Shown in pieces: positions 37,101 through 44,076 of a stretch of DNA of 64,000 nt. The stretch lies in assembly GCF_013459645.1 (NCBI RefSeq), contig NZ_CP054863.1, forward strand, positions 62,001 to 126,000. The letters run 5' to 3'. Within the stretch, counting starts at the first letter, position 1. Each line of letters begins with the position of its first letter. Source of the DNA: Martelella sp. NC20. GTDB taxonomy: Bacteria; Pseudomonadota; Alphaproteobacteria; Rhizobiales; Rhizobiaceae. The translations under genes and the position numbers were made by a program. The notes under the pieces were generated by a model that saw only the letters and a program-made list of their open reading frames with translations, was not told the origin of the DNA and did not search any database.

Positions 37101-37907
37101 CTTGCGGAAATTCTCATGCATGACCTGTTGGTGCTGCTGCACCATCTCGGTCTGAATGCCGCGCGCCTCCATGTCGTCAACGGCGGGACCGCGATGCGTC
37201 GTCGGCTCCAGCGGAATGTCCCGATCTTCAAAGCTGCGATGATCAACCGTCACATCATAGCCATGCTCGACCAAATGACGATTGACCTCCTGTGACCACG
37301 CCGCGCGGATCTCGGGAAGCCGATCCTTCCAACCCGCGAAGTGGCGATAGACGATTTCCCCTTTTTGACCCTCCACCTTTGGCGGCCTTCGGACCGGTTC
37401 ACCGTCACCATCAAGAACCGGAACCCGTTTTGGCCCAAAGCCTGTCTCGGTCAGCGGCCGCAACGAAACCATGATGTGAACATGCGGATTGCCTGTAGCG
37501 TCGTGATAATTCCAATCTGCGACCTGCCCACGCGCCGCAAACTGATTGCGCACAAAGTCACGAACCAGAGCCTTATTCTGCTCTACGGACAACTCAACGG
37601 GCAGTGCGACGACGAACTCATGCGCGAGCTGGGCGTCATCGCGCTGTTCACTGGCTTCTACACGGTTCCAGAAACGCTCGGCAAACTCATGTGGCGAATA
37701 TCGATCATGCCAGGCATGTATCCACCGCGGCGCACCTTCGGGCAACACGACTTCACTGTGGATACAGCCCTTCTTTCGACTGTAGTCGGCAATCTCTCCG
37801 GAGCGCGCGACGTTCATATGTGTCGCGTGGCGGTATGCAGCCGCAGCAACCGCACTCTGCCCTTTACCACGAGAGATCTGATGAGCGCGCAAATGATAGA
37901 TCGCCAT
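34152..37907 (-). CDS. traA: MOBQ-type conjugative relaxase-helicase TraA
   Basis: A 1251-residue protein like Ti-plasmid TraA. Residues about 1-225 are the MobA/MobL relaxase: MAIYHLRAHQISRGKGQSAV at the start, an HxH metal site in NPHVHIMV, and catalytic Tyr candidates in AAAYRHATHMNV. Residues about 385-790 are a TraI/RecD-like helicase with GYAGAGKST (Walker A), FVLDEAGMVS (Walker B) and TIHKSQGSTVDRVHVL plus LSYVALSRHR. The C-terminal third is helical with no clear domain. It nicks oriT, stays on the 5' end and unwinds the plasmid during transfer. The likely oriT starts 19 bases upstream of its ATG. Confidence 0.95.
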   Translation of the reverse strand: MAIYHLRAHQISRGKGQSAVAAAAYRHATHMNVARSGEIADYSRKKGCIHSEVVLPEGAPRWIHAWHDRYSPHEFAERFWNRVEASEQRDDAQLAHEFVVALPVELSVEQNKALVRDFVRNQFAARGQVADWNYHDATGNPHVHIMVSLRPLTETGFGPKRVPVLDGDGEPVRRPPKVEGQKGEIVYRHFAGWKDRLPEIRAAWSQEVNRHLVEHGYDVTVDHRSFEDRDIPLEPTTHRGPAVDDMEARGIQTEMVQQHQQVMHENFRKLAEDPSLVLKMITAEKSVFDERDVAKLIHRYASTSEEFTGLFLRVGALENLVTLSQEIRDPFTNKLLEREKLTTREVLQMEASMIDGVRQRATDQSFGALPRHVDKAITDFSKSHGFSLSDEQAMVVHAVASDRGVSTVVGYAGAGKSTVMDVVRQVYEGQGRRVVGGALAGKAAEGLSESAGIESRTLASWRMSWEHDKRRLQKGDVFVLDEAGMVSSNDMAMLVDAVNAAQAKLILVGDARQLQPIQAGAAFRAIADNTGFVELTEVRRQSETWMRDASLAFGRGESRAALEAYADNGHIRLQGHRDDAMSELVGAWGADWRAGADTLMLAHTKDAVFSLNERARQTIKAHGGLQNEVSFDAVRGPRAFAVGDRLLFLENNRDLGVKNGMLATVEKTNDGILDVRLDNGRTVSVNHEHYNNVDYGYATTIHKSQGSTVDRVHVLATQMMDAQLSYVALSRHREAVTLYAGRNDFPETRDLLDTLSRDRLKDSTLAYEHTPDYQLERDAFVRRRDLPDIGELRGLWRRSLDAMRSRFSDVAERFRTISERLSLARPQAVEVSPNVPPAEGARPVEAESEIRLPELTPAVSQALSRLSEVDHNTKGYSGKRGRWFRAAETELTQMSSSVDLVMFNDQIAALVSPVEVRSLGRNPDEDKLQSLVAHLPPLAQTFIKENWQLVHVGQLAAADKNRVDVASVMVTERRDAGLEADYEKERARYRLPDEPLIPAVTQWSVSVEAVARDPANYAAVTKSLRQTALTNMGKVWRDPAPILDRLAAAVMSGGDVTQVLRAMDENPVSLGELHGKTSLLGRPDDERKAALAAVMPATSSADAFIGSLRVSIAGAEKLERKLRSQMAEPVGGLSPAARDVVASLSKASNLPEGSDERRALERAAIEDSEAVGQLRGLAREIRARFGDSSGVPDRDMIARAMPDLSPEERSGIYHDARQVCAAYDRCVEIDRTQRREIRLEHAKSQYHSIGR

Positions 37908-37925
37908 GGAACGGACCTACCATCT

Positions 37926-37979
37926 TACATTGTTGAAAACAATGTATAAGTGCGCATTTAACAAAACCATCGTTTTGTT
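37926..37979 (+). other. oriT: origin of transfer (oriT) with RSF1010-type nic site
   Basis: Perfect inverted repeat TACATTGTT (37926-37934), loop GAA, AACAATGTA (37938-37946), followed directly by TAAGTGCGC (37947-37955). RSF1010 oriT has the same layout: hairpin with GAA loop, then TAAGTGCGC with the nick after the last C. A second perfect repeat AACAAAAC-CATC-GTTTTGTT spans 37960-37979. The site lies between divergent traA and traC, where Ti-type plasmids keep oriT. The nick is predicted between 37955 and 37956. Confidence 0.85.
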
Positions 37980-38116
37980 CGCATGACGGAGTGCGGCATC
38001 GGCTGCGCCGATCCACCTAACACTTGATGGGTCCATTTTGATGCATCATCGGTGTTTACAAACACAGAACATCTCTGCAATCTTCTCACCGTTCAATGCC
38101 GAAAAGGAGAAAAGAC

Positions 38117-38356
38117 ATGGCCCGCGCCAAATCCCCTTCCGCGATCCGTGACCAGATCAGAACTCTGCAAAAGCAGCTGCGTGAAGCTGAAGACAAGGAA
38201 GCGCTCAGGATTGGACAAGTCGCCATGAAGGCCGGCGTCGAAACCCTTGATCTTTCGGAGAATGAACTTGAGGCGGCATTTGCCGAGATGGTTCACTCCT
38301 TTCGTTCCGGGCGGAAGAATGAGCAGCGACCTTCTGACGTTGCGCAGAACGCTTAG
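38117..38356 (+). CDS. traC: TraC-type oriT-accessory protein
   Basis: A 79-residue charged protein (MARAKSPSAIRDQIRTLQKQ, then LREAEDKEALRIGQVAMKAG) matching the TraC family of Ti-type transfer systems, which assists the relaxase at oriT. A coiled-coil helix covers about residues 8-30. AGGAG lies 8 bases before the ATG at 38117, so the upstream ATG at 38096 is not the start. The gene overlaps traD by 38 bases. Confidence 0.8.
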   Translation: MARAKSPSAIRDQIRTLQKQLREAEDKEALRIGQVAMKAGVETLDLSENELEAAFAEMVHSFRSGRKNEQRPSDVAQNA

Positions 38357-38573
38357 CAACCTGCAAAGCGAGTATAGAAAAATGCGCAAGCGCGAACGAA
38401 GCGAAGACACCCGCCAGAAGATCGAGCTTGGTGGACTGGTCATCAAAGCAAACCTCGGAGATGAGGACCGCGCCTACATTCTTGGCGTTCTGCTGACAGG
38501 AAATCGGAGAAAGGGTGACGCTCGACTTCGCGAACAAATGATCAAGCTGGGTCGCGAGGCGTTGCGCCAATGA
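38319..38573 (+). CDS. traD: TraD-type conjugation accessory protein
   Basis: An 84-residue protein of the small Ti-type TraD family: charged helix RRTLSNLQSEYRKMRKRERS, then DTRQKIELGGLVIKANLGDED, ending KLGREALRQ. The ATG at 38319 is within traC, and its stop overlaps the start of the coupling-protein gene as ATGA (38570-38573). It probably helps connect the relaxosome with the coupling protein. Confidence 0.8.
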   Translation: MSSDLLTLRRTLSNLQSEYRKMRKRERSEDTRQKIELGGLVIKANLGDEDRAYILGVLLTGNRRKGDARLREQMIKLGREALRQ

Positions 38574-40435
38574 TCACCAAACCCAGACGTTCCGAATTTG
38601 CTATTCTGCTCTATGCCGGTCTCTTCCTTGTGGGCATTTCGGCACTTGTCTGGGTTTATTTTTTTGCGCTTCGTTCATGGAACGCCACGAGCGGATCGGC
38701 CTACCGCCTATCGTTTTCGCAGGCGATCGACTGCCTCAAATTCTGGTCCTCCGATCTTTGCCGCAGTCGCTTTACTCAGGCTCTTGGCTACGTCCCGGCC
38801 GATCTGGTTAAACTGCAATGGTTGGTGGCTGCCACGCTTGTGGCGGGCATCATTGCTATTTCGATCGGCGGCTATATTGCCTTCCTCATGCCGCCGGATA
38901 AATGGATCAAATCCGGCCGAACTGTCGCCGGAATGCCCGAACTGCTGCGGGCCGCAAAGGCGGAAAAAATCGACAGCAGAGACGGCCTGCACTGGTTCAA
39001 TGGATGGCGGCTGGCGCTCGAACGTGAGGTGCGACACTTCATCATCTTTGGCTCCATTGGCGGCGGCAAGACACAGACCATGATCGGGCTGATCGTCTCC
39101 GCGATCGCGCGACATGACAAGGTTCTCGTCTTCGATATCAAGGGAGACTTTACCGAGAAGCTGCCTCCAACGATCAAGCCAAATGGCTCCAAGGTGCAGC
39201 CAATCATCATTGCTCCGCAGGATCGGCGTTCCCATGTTTGGGATATCGCCAAGGATCTGCGCATTGCAGAGGATGCCGTTGAGCTGGCCACGCGACTGAT
39301 CCCTGAATCAAGAGATCGGTTCTTTTCCAACTCGGCTCGTGCCGTGCTGGCCGCGTGCACCATACGCCTTATGCATGAGAACCCTGGAAGGTGGACGTGG
39401 GCCGATCTGGTAGCCGAGACGCGCCGTGACCATCTTGAACTTCTTGAGGTCGCGCATCGCTATCATCCCGATGCAGTTCGATTTCTGGACGCTGACTATC
39501 GACAAGTCGCCTCGACGCTTTCGACGCTCACCGCTGATACGAACACGCTGCGTCTGCTTGCAACGGCCTGGGCGAATTATGAAGGTCTGGAACGTTTTTC
39601 GTTGCGCGACTGGCTGCTCTACAAAACAGATCGGCGCACCGTCATCCTGCAAAAGTCCGGCCGGTTTTCTGACCAGTCTGACGGCTGGATCAGTGCGTTT
39701 CTTACCATTGCCTCCGGCATCGTGTCCGATCCGGAACTTGGCGACGCCAAGCTCCGTCGCATCTGGTTTTTCGTCGATGAGTTTGCCCAGCTGCCGAAGA
39801 TCAGCCGGTTTTCGGCGCTGCTGGATATCGGACGGTCGAAAGGTGTTTGCGTCTGTCTCGGCGTGCAGGATATCGCACAGATCCGTGACACCTATGGGCG
39901 CGAACGCGCAGATGCGTGGATGTCGATCGTCGGAACGAAGATCATCGCCAAGGTGAATTCGGGGCCGACCGCTCAGCGACTTGAAAGCGATGTCGGTCAG
40001 GCCACAGTGGTCTATAATCGTCGTGAGCCGAGAGGAAACGGGTTGGAATGGGTGCGCGACGAGCGGCGCGAGAACACGATTGAGCGCTCCGAATTCGAGA
40101 CGCAACTCGGGCCTCGCAAGAACGGTATCGATGTCCTCGTCACCGGCATTGGCGAGGACGTCTACAAGGTGCGCGTTCCCTATACCACCCTCCCCCATGC
40201 GCGCGATGCCCAAGCGCCAGCGCAATGGACCCTCGACCTTATCACTGCCAGCCGAGTTGAAGGTTTCACGACTGACGACGATACTGAGACCGGTCAGACG
40301 GACAGTGACGCAAACTATCCGAAACAGGCCATTGACGTTCTCAAGGGAATGGAGCCGGTCGGCACGCCCAGGAATACAACGATGGTAGAAGGCGACACGC
40401 TCGACCTGTTCGATGAACGATTGCCGGGGATCTGA
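38570..40435 (+). CDS. traG: conjugative coupling protein (VirD4/TraG superfamily)
   Basis: A 621-residue ATPase. Two membrane helices (about 10-35 and 84-106) flank a periplasmic loop; FGSIGGGKTQTM (about 162-172) is Walker A, VLVFDIKGDF follows, and RIWFFVDEFAQLPKISRFSALLDIGRSKGVCV is Walker B with the VirD4 signature. A long acidic C-terminal tail ends the protein. It brings the relaxosome to the transfer channel. Its N-terminus resembles the TraD coupling proteins found with MOBQ relaxases in Rhizobiales rather than DotL/TrbC, so the type IVB pore here seems to be served by a VirD4-like protein. Confidence 0.85.
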   Translation: MITKPRRSEFAILLYAGLFLVGISALVWVYFFALRSWNATSGSAYRLSFSQAIDCLKFWSSDLCRSRFTQALGYVPADLVKLQWLVAATLVAGIIAISIGGYIAFLMPPDKWIKSGRTVAGMPELLRAAKAEKIDSRDGLHWFNGWRLALEREVRHFIIFGSIGGGKTQTMIGLIVSAIARHDKVLVFDIKGDFTEKLPPTIKPNGSKVQPIIIAPQDRRSHVWDIAKDLRIAEDAVELATRLIPESRDRFFSNSARAVLAACTIRLMHENPGRWTWADLVAETRRDHLELLEVAHRYHPDAVRFLDADYRQVASTLSTLTADTNTLRLLATAWANYEGLERFSLRDWLLYKTDRRTVILQKSGRFSDQSDGWISAFLTIASGIVSDPELGDAKLRRIWFFVDEFAQLPKISRFSALLDIGRSKGVCVCLGVQDIAQIRDTYGRERADAWMSIVGTKIIAKVNSGPTAQRLESDVGQATVVYNRREPRGNGLEWVRDERRENTIERSEFETQLGPRKNGIDVLVTGIGEDVYKVRVPYTTLPHARDAQAPAQWTLDLITASRVEGFTTDDDTETGQTDSDANYPKQAIDVLKGMEPVGTPRNTTMVEGDTLDLFDERLPGI

Positions 40436-40437
40436 AG

Positions 40438-40689
40438 ATGCTGGGACAGTTTGACCTTTTCCCGACAGAAGTGCTCCTGCGCCGCATCGAGCCGGCCACG
40501 AACAAGTGGCGGTTCTATCATCTCAGCATCGAGGGCGGCCTGTTCGGAGACTGGTGCCTTGTGCGCCGCTGGGGCCGGATCGGAACCAGCGGTCAACTGA
40601 AGCTCGATTGGTTCACCTCGGCCGGACAGGCCCATGACGCACTCGCCATTCTGGAGCAAAGCAAGCGCAAGCGCGGCTACCGCGGCTGA
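40438..40689 (+). CDS. WGR-domain protein
   Basis: An 83-residue protein that is almost only a WGR domain: RFYHLSIEGGLFGDWCLVRRWGRIGTSGQ carries the Trp-Gly-Arg signature (about residues 38-42), followed by a conserved LDWFTSAGQAHDALA helix. WGR domains bind nucleic acids and occur in PARP and MolR. Stand-alone copies commonly follow coupling-protein genes on rhizobial plasmids. It begins 2 bases after the coupling protein stop, so it is in the tra operon. The role is unknown. Confidence 0.8.
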   Translation: MLGQFDLFPTEVLLRRIEPATNKWRFYHLSIEGGLFGDWCLVRRWGRIGTSGQLKLDWFTSAGQAHDALAILEQSKRKRGYRG

Positions 40690-40767
40690 CGCGTGGTTCA
40701 CGCACGGTGGTCACGCCATCAACAGGCATCAAACGGCCTTCCGCGCAGCAGGTCGGCAGAAATACAC

Positions 40768-41109
40768 TTAGGAAGCGGCTCGATGTTCTGAAGCGCTCGA
40801 AGCTGCTCCTGCAGACACGGCTGGAACAACCTGAATTTTAAGATCGAGCGCTTTGGCCACTTTCATCAAAGTTGCCATTGTCGGGTTCCCGTTGCCGGAA
40901 AGCGCGCGTGAAAGACCTTCCCGAGAAAGCCCGGTGTCACGCGCCAACTGGCTCATATTGCGCGCCCGCGCAATGGTTCCAAGAACGACAGCGATATATT
41001 CAGGGTCGTCTCCCCCTTCTTCCATCGCGGCATCCAGGAAGGCGGCAATATCCTCGTTGGTTTTCAGGTAATCGGCCGCATCGAAACGGCTAAAAACTTC
41101 CTTTGCCAT
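40768..41109 (-). CDS. HigA-like antitoxin (helix-turn-helix)
   Basis: A 113-residue antitoxin: N-terminal FSRFDAADYLKTNEDIAAFL binds toxin, and the helix-turn-helix is MSQLARDTGLSREGLSRALS then PTMATLMKVAKALDLKIQVV. It follows the toxin gene by 4 bases (toxin first, antitoxin second, as in HigBA). The antitoxin probably represses its own promoter at the direct repeats 41413-41458. Confidence 0.9.
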   Translation of the reverse strand: MAKEVFSRFDAADYLKTNEDIAAFLDAAMEEGGDDPEYIAVVLGTIARARNMSQLARDTGLSREGLSRALSGNGNPTMATLMKVAKALDLKIQVVPAVSAGAASSASEHRAAS

Positions 41110-41113
41110 AGTT

Positions 41114-41410
41114 TCAATCCTTCCATTCGTCGGCCAGCATTTTTGCGGCCTTGATGTCCTTTTTCTGCGTCGACTTGTCGCCACCGCAAAGCAAAACGAT
41201 AATCAACTCGCCGCGCCTCATATAGTAAACGCGATATCCCTTGCCGTAGTGAATTCGGAGCTCGGAAATCCCCGATCCCACGGGCTGCACATCACCGGGA
41301 TTGCCCATTGAAAGTCGCACGAGGCGAGCGGCGACCTTTGCGGCCACAGTTCGATCCTTCAGGCTCGAAAGCCAGTGATCAAATGTTGCCGTTTTGATTA
41401 ACTCGACCAT
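41114..41410 (-). CDS. RelE/HigB-superfamily toxin (addiction-module killer)
   Basis: A 98-residue toxin with the family pattern FDHWLSSLKDRTVAAKVAAR, GNPGDVQPVGSGISELRIHYGKGYRVYYM and LLCGGDKSTQKKDIKAAKML. Relatives are ribosome-dependent mRNA interferases or gyrase inhibitors; the Arg, Tyr and Lys residues of the HigB-like active face are present. The ATG at 41410 is preferred over an upstream one at 41428 because it gives the normal family start. With the antitoxin it forms a plasmid-stabilising module. Confidence 0.9.
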   Translation of the reverse strand: MVELIKTATFDHWLSSLKDRTVAAKVAARLVRLSMGNPGDVQPVGSGISELRIHYGKGYRVYYMRRGELIIVLLCGGDKSTQKKDIKAAKMLADEWKD

Positions 41411-41412
41411 AT

Positions 41413-41458
41413 GCCTACTATAGGTCACACTGGACTAAATTGCAAACTATAAGTCACA
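41413..41458. promoter_or_regulatory. promoter/operator direct repeats of the toxin-antitoxin pair
   Basis: GCCTACTATAGGTCACA (41413-41429) and GCAAACTATAAGTCACA (41442-41458) are direct repeats 29 bases apart, with 14 of 17 identical bases, directly before the toxin start. On the minus strand each contains TATAGT, a plausible -10 element. They are a probable antitoxin binding region. Confidence 0.55.
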
Positions 41459-41504
41459 GCCTGCTCATGTCACCTGTTCATTCAGCAATGCTCGATTTGT
41501 CGGT

Positions 41505-41678
41505 TCAATGGTTTTCCTGGCTTTGAGCTTTCTTTTTTGAACTAGCGCGCGCAATAGCAGCTTCCGCGCTCAAAATATTCGGCTTTTCGGGTGTCGGCCA
41601 GAGAACAGGAAGGCTGACAGCCTTCCTGAAACTGGCCTCATTCGAGGTCAGCGTTCCAAGCCGCCATGTCCTGCTCAA
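41505..41678 (-). CDS. possible 57-aa protein with TTG start
   Basis: An open frame starting at TTG with GAGGAG 7 bases upstream, ending NILSAEAAIARASSKKKAQS plus QENH. The middle reads FRKAVSLPVLWPTPEKP and the C-terminus is basic. It overlaps the preceding small gene by 41 bases in another frame. The good ribosome site and coding-like composition favour it, but I recognise no family. Confidence 0.4.
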   Translation of the reverse strand: MSRTWRLGTLTSNEASFRKAVSLPVLWPTPEKPNILSAEAAIARASSKKKAQSQENH

Positions 41679-41811
41679 ACTGACGCTCCTCTGCCGCTAC
41701 CAGTGCTTCAAGCTTTTCAAGTTCTGCTTCAGCATCCTGCCGCTCGCCCTTCGAGAAGTCGCAGTTCATCAGCTCGGTGCGAAGTTCATTGATCTGATCG
41801 ATGGTCGTCAT
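41638..41811 (-). CDS. small helical protein, 57 aa
   Basis: Starts at ATG 41811 with GGAG 8 bases upstream: MTTIDQINELRTELMNCDFS, then acidic helix KGERQDAEAELEKLEALVAA and EERQFEQDMAAWNADLE. It should form a coiled coil. It has no recognised family; its place in the plasmid-maintenance block between two toxin-antitoxin modules suggests a plasmid function. Confidence 0.6.
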   Translation of the reverse strand: MTTIDQINELRTELMNCDFSKGERQDAEAELEKLEALVAAEERQFEQDMAAWNADLE

Positions 41812-42090
41812 GTTTCCGTCTCCTTTTGTTAACGGAAACCGGACACGGGTGATCGCAGGGCAGTGTCAATGATCGCGAAGCGACCGGCAGCGCCGGAGGA
41901 TGGGGGTGCCGATTTTGTTACTGCCCGCAGGGCAGCGGCAAAATTGATGGGGGAACCGTTCGTCATTGACGCTCACCAAGGAGCCGTTCGCTATCCCGGC
42001 AGAAAAAGAAGAGAACCGCGGCCTCAACGGCCGCGACCGAATCCGGCGTCCAACCGGCAATCTACGCCGCGAGACCGCGAAGATGGGATT

Positions 42091-43005
42091 CTAGCCGAGG
42101 CCGTGCCCAAAGTCGTCGTCACGCCCCCTACTCTCTCGGGCGTTCGCGGGGGTCTTCTGTGGCGTTTCGAACACGACATGCTGGCCTTGCTCGGGCAACG
42201 GCCGTGGCAGGTCCTTTGTCTTGCCGACGAGAATATTCTTCTTGTCATGCATCATGAAATCCGACCCACCAACCCCGACAAGAACGCCATCATAGCGGCG
42301 GCCAGGCTCGGTCGTTGCCATATAGCGATTTTGCCAGTCAAAGCCTTGCGAGGTCAGGAACTTCTGCGCCTTCTCCAGCGCCTGCACACGTTCCGGATCA
42401 GAAATCTCGCGGAACATTCGCTTGAAGGCATCGACATCGCCGCGTTCATGACCGGCAATGCTGGCCTGCGCCATGCGCTCGGCCGACACGACATCAAAGT
42501 TCAGTTCGTGACCGGCGTTCCTCGCCAGCGCGATCATGAACTCCCTCTGCGTCCGGCCATTGCCCTCGCGAAACGGATGAATCGAGTTGAGCCGATTGAA
42601 GTAAACTGCGGCCTGGTCGGCAAACGTCTCCCTATTGAAACCGCGCAGGAAGTTCTGACCGCACAGGTCCTCGGAAAATCGGTCCAGTGCGCTGGAAATG
42701 GCCGGACCGATCGCGAATTGCTCGCCGTCGATCTTCTGCATGGTCGGCATTGTCGCGACAGTGCCATCAGAAAGCTGAACCCGCTCGTCTCGGGTGCGCC
42801 CGGCCCATTCATAGACGTCCTGAAAAAGATGATGGTGAAGCGCTTTCAGGTGCCGCGTATCAAAGGTCGGCTGCGGCCCGCCCCCAAGACGCAGTTCGAT
42901 CAGCCGGCCCGCGACCCGTTCCGCCTCAACGGCAGAGAGCTTGTCGGGATCGGTCAAGCCATCGATGTTCTTGAGGGTGCCGTTTTCGTAAGCGTAGTTC
43001 GTCAT
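42091..43005 (-). CDS. Fic-domain AMP-transferase toxin, VbhT-like
   Basis: A 304-residue Fic protein. The active-site loop HPFREGNGRTQR starts at catalytic His143 and keeps the Arg that binds nucleotide; the flap region lies near 70-90 (DERVQLSDGTVATMP). Residues about 205-304 resemble the small domain that follows FIC in Bartonella VbhT and Bep proteins, without a recognisable BID secretion domain. The gene overlaps the VbhA-type antitoxin gene by 4 bases. VbhT AMPylates gyrase/topoisomerase IV when freed from VbhA; the same is expected here. Confidence 0.9.
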   Translation of the reverse strand: MTNYAYENGTLKNIDGLTDPDKLSAVEAERVAGRLIELRLGGGPQPTFDTRHLKALHHHLFQDVYEWAGRTRDERVQLSDGTVATMPTMQKIDGEQFAIGPAISSALDRFSEDLCGQNFLRGFNRETFADQAAVYFNRLNSIHPFREGNGRTQREFMIALARNAGHELNFDVVSAERMAQASIAGHERGDVDAFKRMFREISDPERVQALEKAQKFLTSQGFDWQNRYMATTEPGRRYDGVLVGVGGSDFMMHDKKNILVGKTKDLPRPLPEQGQHVVFETPQKTPANARESRGRDDDFGHGLG

Positions 43006-43211
43006 CCGTTGGCGGCGCGGAACTCTTTGAGCATCGGAACGATGTCGGTGGCCTCGATCTCGCCGCGAATGAAAGCCTCGAAAATGTGGTCGGTGGCAGG
43101 ATCGCGCTTCAGGCCTTCCATGGTATTGGAATGATCGGCGCTGTCGACCAGCCGGCGTCGCTGTTCCATTTCGGCATCGGAGATGCGCGTCTTTTCAAGG
43201 GTGCTCGCCAT
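43002..43211 (-). CDS. VbhA-type antitoxin of the Fic protein
   Basis: A 69-residue antitoxin with the inhibitory helix motif [S/T]xxxE[G/N] as SNTMEG (Ser28 to Gly33), whose Glu32 blocks the ATP site of class I Fic proteins. RRRLVDSADHS before it and a second helical part (HIFEAFIRGEIEATDIVPML) match VbhA. It precedes and overlaps the Fic gene by ATGA, ensuring that antitoxin is made first. Confidence 0.9.
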   Translation of the reverse strand: MASTLEKTRISDAEMEQRRRLVDSADHSNTMEGLKRDPATDHIFEAFIRGEIEATDIVPMLKEFRAANG

Positions 43212-43417
43212 GGTCTTTTCCTTCTTCAGATCGGTGAGGTTTTGCAGTCAGGCCGGTCTTCCTGGAATCTCTCAACCCTTGAACCGGCACGGTCCTGCTA
43301 TCCACTCTCGCTCTTGGTCGACAAATCCAGCGTAGGTCTATTGACCACGCCAACTTTACCAGAACCAGAAGAATAATTCTCTTGTTTTTTATATGTTTGA
43401 CCCGGTTATCGGGTGCC

Positions 43418-43849
43418 TCAATCGTCTTTGCGGAGCCGTTTCGCTGGCAACGGAACGAACAGGTCATGAAACACGACCAACGCCGTATCAGGCTCGACAG
43501 CGTAGCGGCCGTTCTTCGTGACCTTATAGAACAGCCCCATTTCCTCGAGCACGACGCAGTTGCGCGGGATCGTAAACCGGCTGACACCAAGACGGTCGGC
43601 AAGCATTTGGAGAGGCAGGATGCCGCCATCGAGCTGCGGATCATAGATCAGCCCGATCAGGCTCATTCGCAACATGGGCAACAGATTCACATACCGGCTT
43701 GGCCGGTTCTCGATGACACTCGCAATCTTGATCGAGTTCACGCCCACTGTACCAGGCGGAATCTGCTCCAGTACAGGTGGTCCGTCGAACCACACAAACG
43801 GGTCATGCGGTTGCGCGCCCAATCCTTTGATGATTTCGTCTCTGGTCAT
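43418..43849 (-). CDS. uncharacterised DNA-binding-like protein
   Basis: A 143-residue soluble protein. A helix-turn-helix-like stretch LPLQMLADRLGVSRFTIPRN is followed by VLEEMGLFYKVTKNGRYAVEP, which looks like a wing. No family is recognised. The ATG at 43849 is preferred because the protein then begins MTRDEIIKGLG after GAGA. It is a solitary gene on the maintenance block and may regulate transfer or copy number; this is a guess. Confidence 0.6.
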   Translation of the reverse strand: MTRDEIIKGLGAQPHDPFVWFDGPPVLEQIPPGTVGVNSIKIASVIENRPSRYVNLLPMLRMSLIGLIYDPQLDGGILPLQMLADRLGVSRFTIPRNCVVLEEMGLFYKVTKNGRYAVEPDTALVVFHDLFVPLPAKRLRKDD

Positions 43850-43917
43850 TCTCTCGCGACAGCTATTAAAGCCCACATAGTGCTTCTTCTATATGCGTCA
43901 ACGCCCGTCATGAACCA

Positions 43918-43937
43918 CGACACCCCCACGGGTGTCG
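43918..43937. promoter_or_regulatory. perfect inverted repeat upstream of the 143-aa gene
   Basis: CGACACCC-CCAC-GGGTGTCG, 8-bp arms, 69 bases before the start at 43849. It could be an operator for the encoded DNA-binding-like protein or a terminator for upstream transcription. Confidence 0.4.
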
Positions 43938-44041
43938 GTCGTTGACTTGATAATGGCGGGCATTTCTCAAGGCATGATACTTAATTTGAGTAGAGCTGGG
44001 ACACAAGTGCGGACTATTCGGGCCGGCCCGGATTTGCCAGA

Positions 44042-44070
44042 ACCGGCGCGGCGGATACCGCCGCGCCGGT
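44042..44070 (-). terminator. strong hairpin after the DUF736 gene
   Basis: Perfect 13-bp-arm inverted repeat ACCGGCGCGGCGG-ATA-CCGCCGCGCCGGT, 6 bases beyond the stop codon of the DUF736 gene. It lacks a T run but is GC-rich and placed as a terminator or mRNA-stabilising hairpin. Confidence 0.65.
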
Positions 44071-44076
44071 GGAGCC

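Noticed and set aside
41863..43134. 423-aa plus-strand open frame over the Fic/VbhA genes
   Set aside because: Antisense to the Fic toxin and antitoxin, whose motifs are exact.
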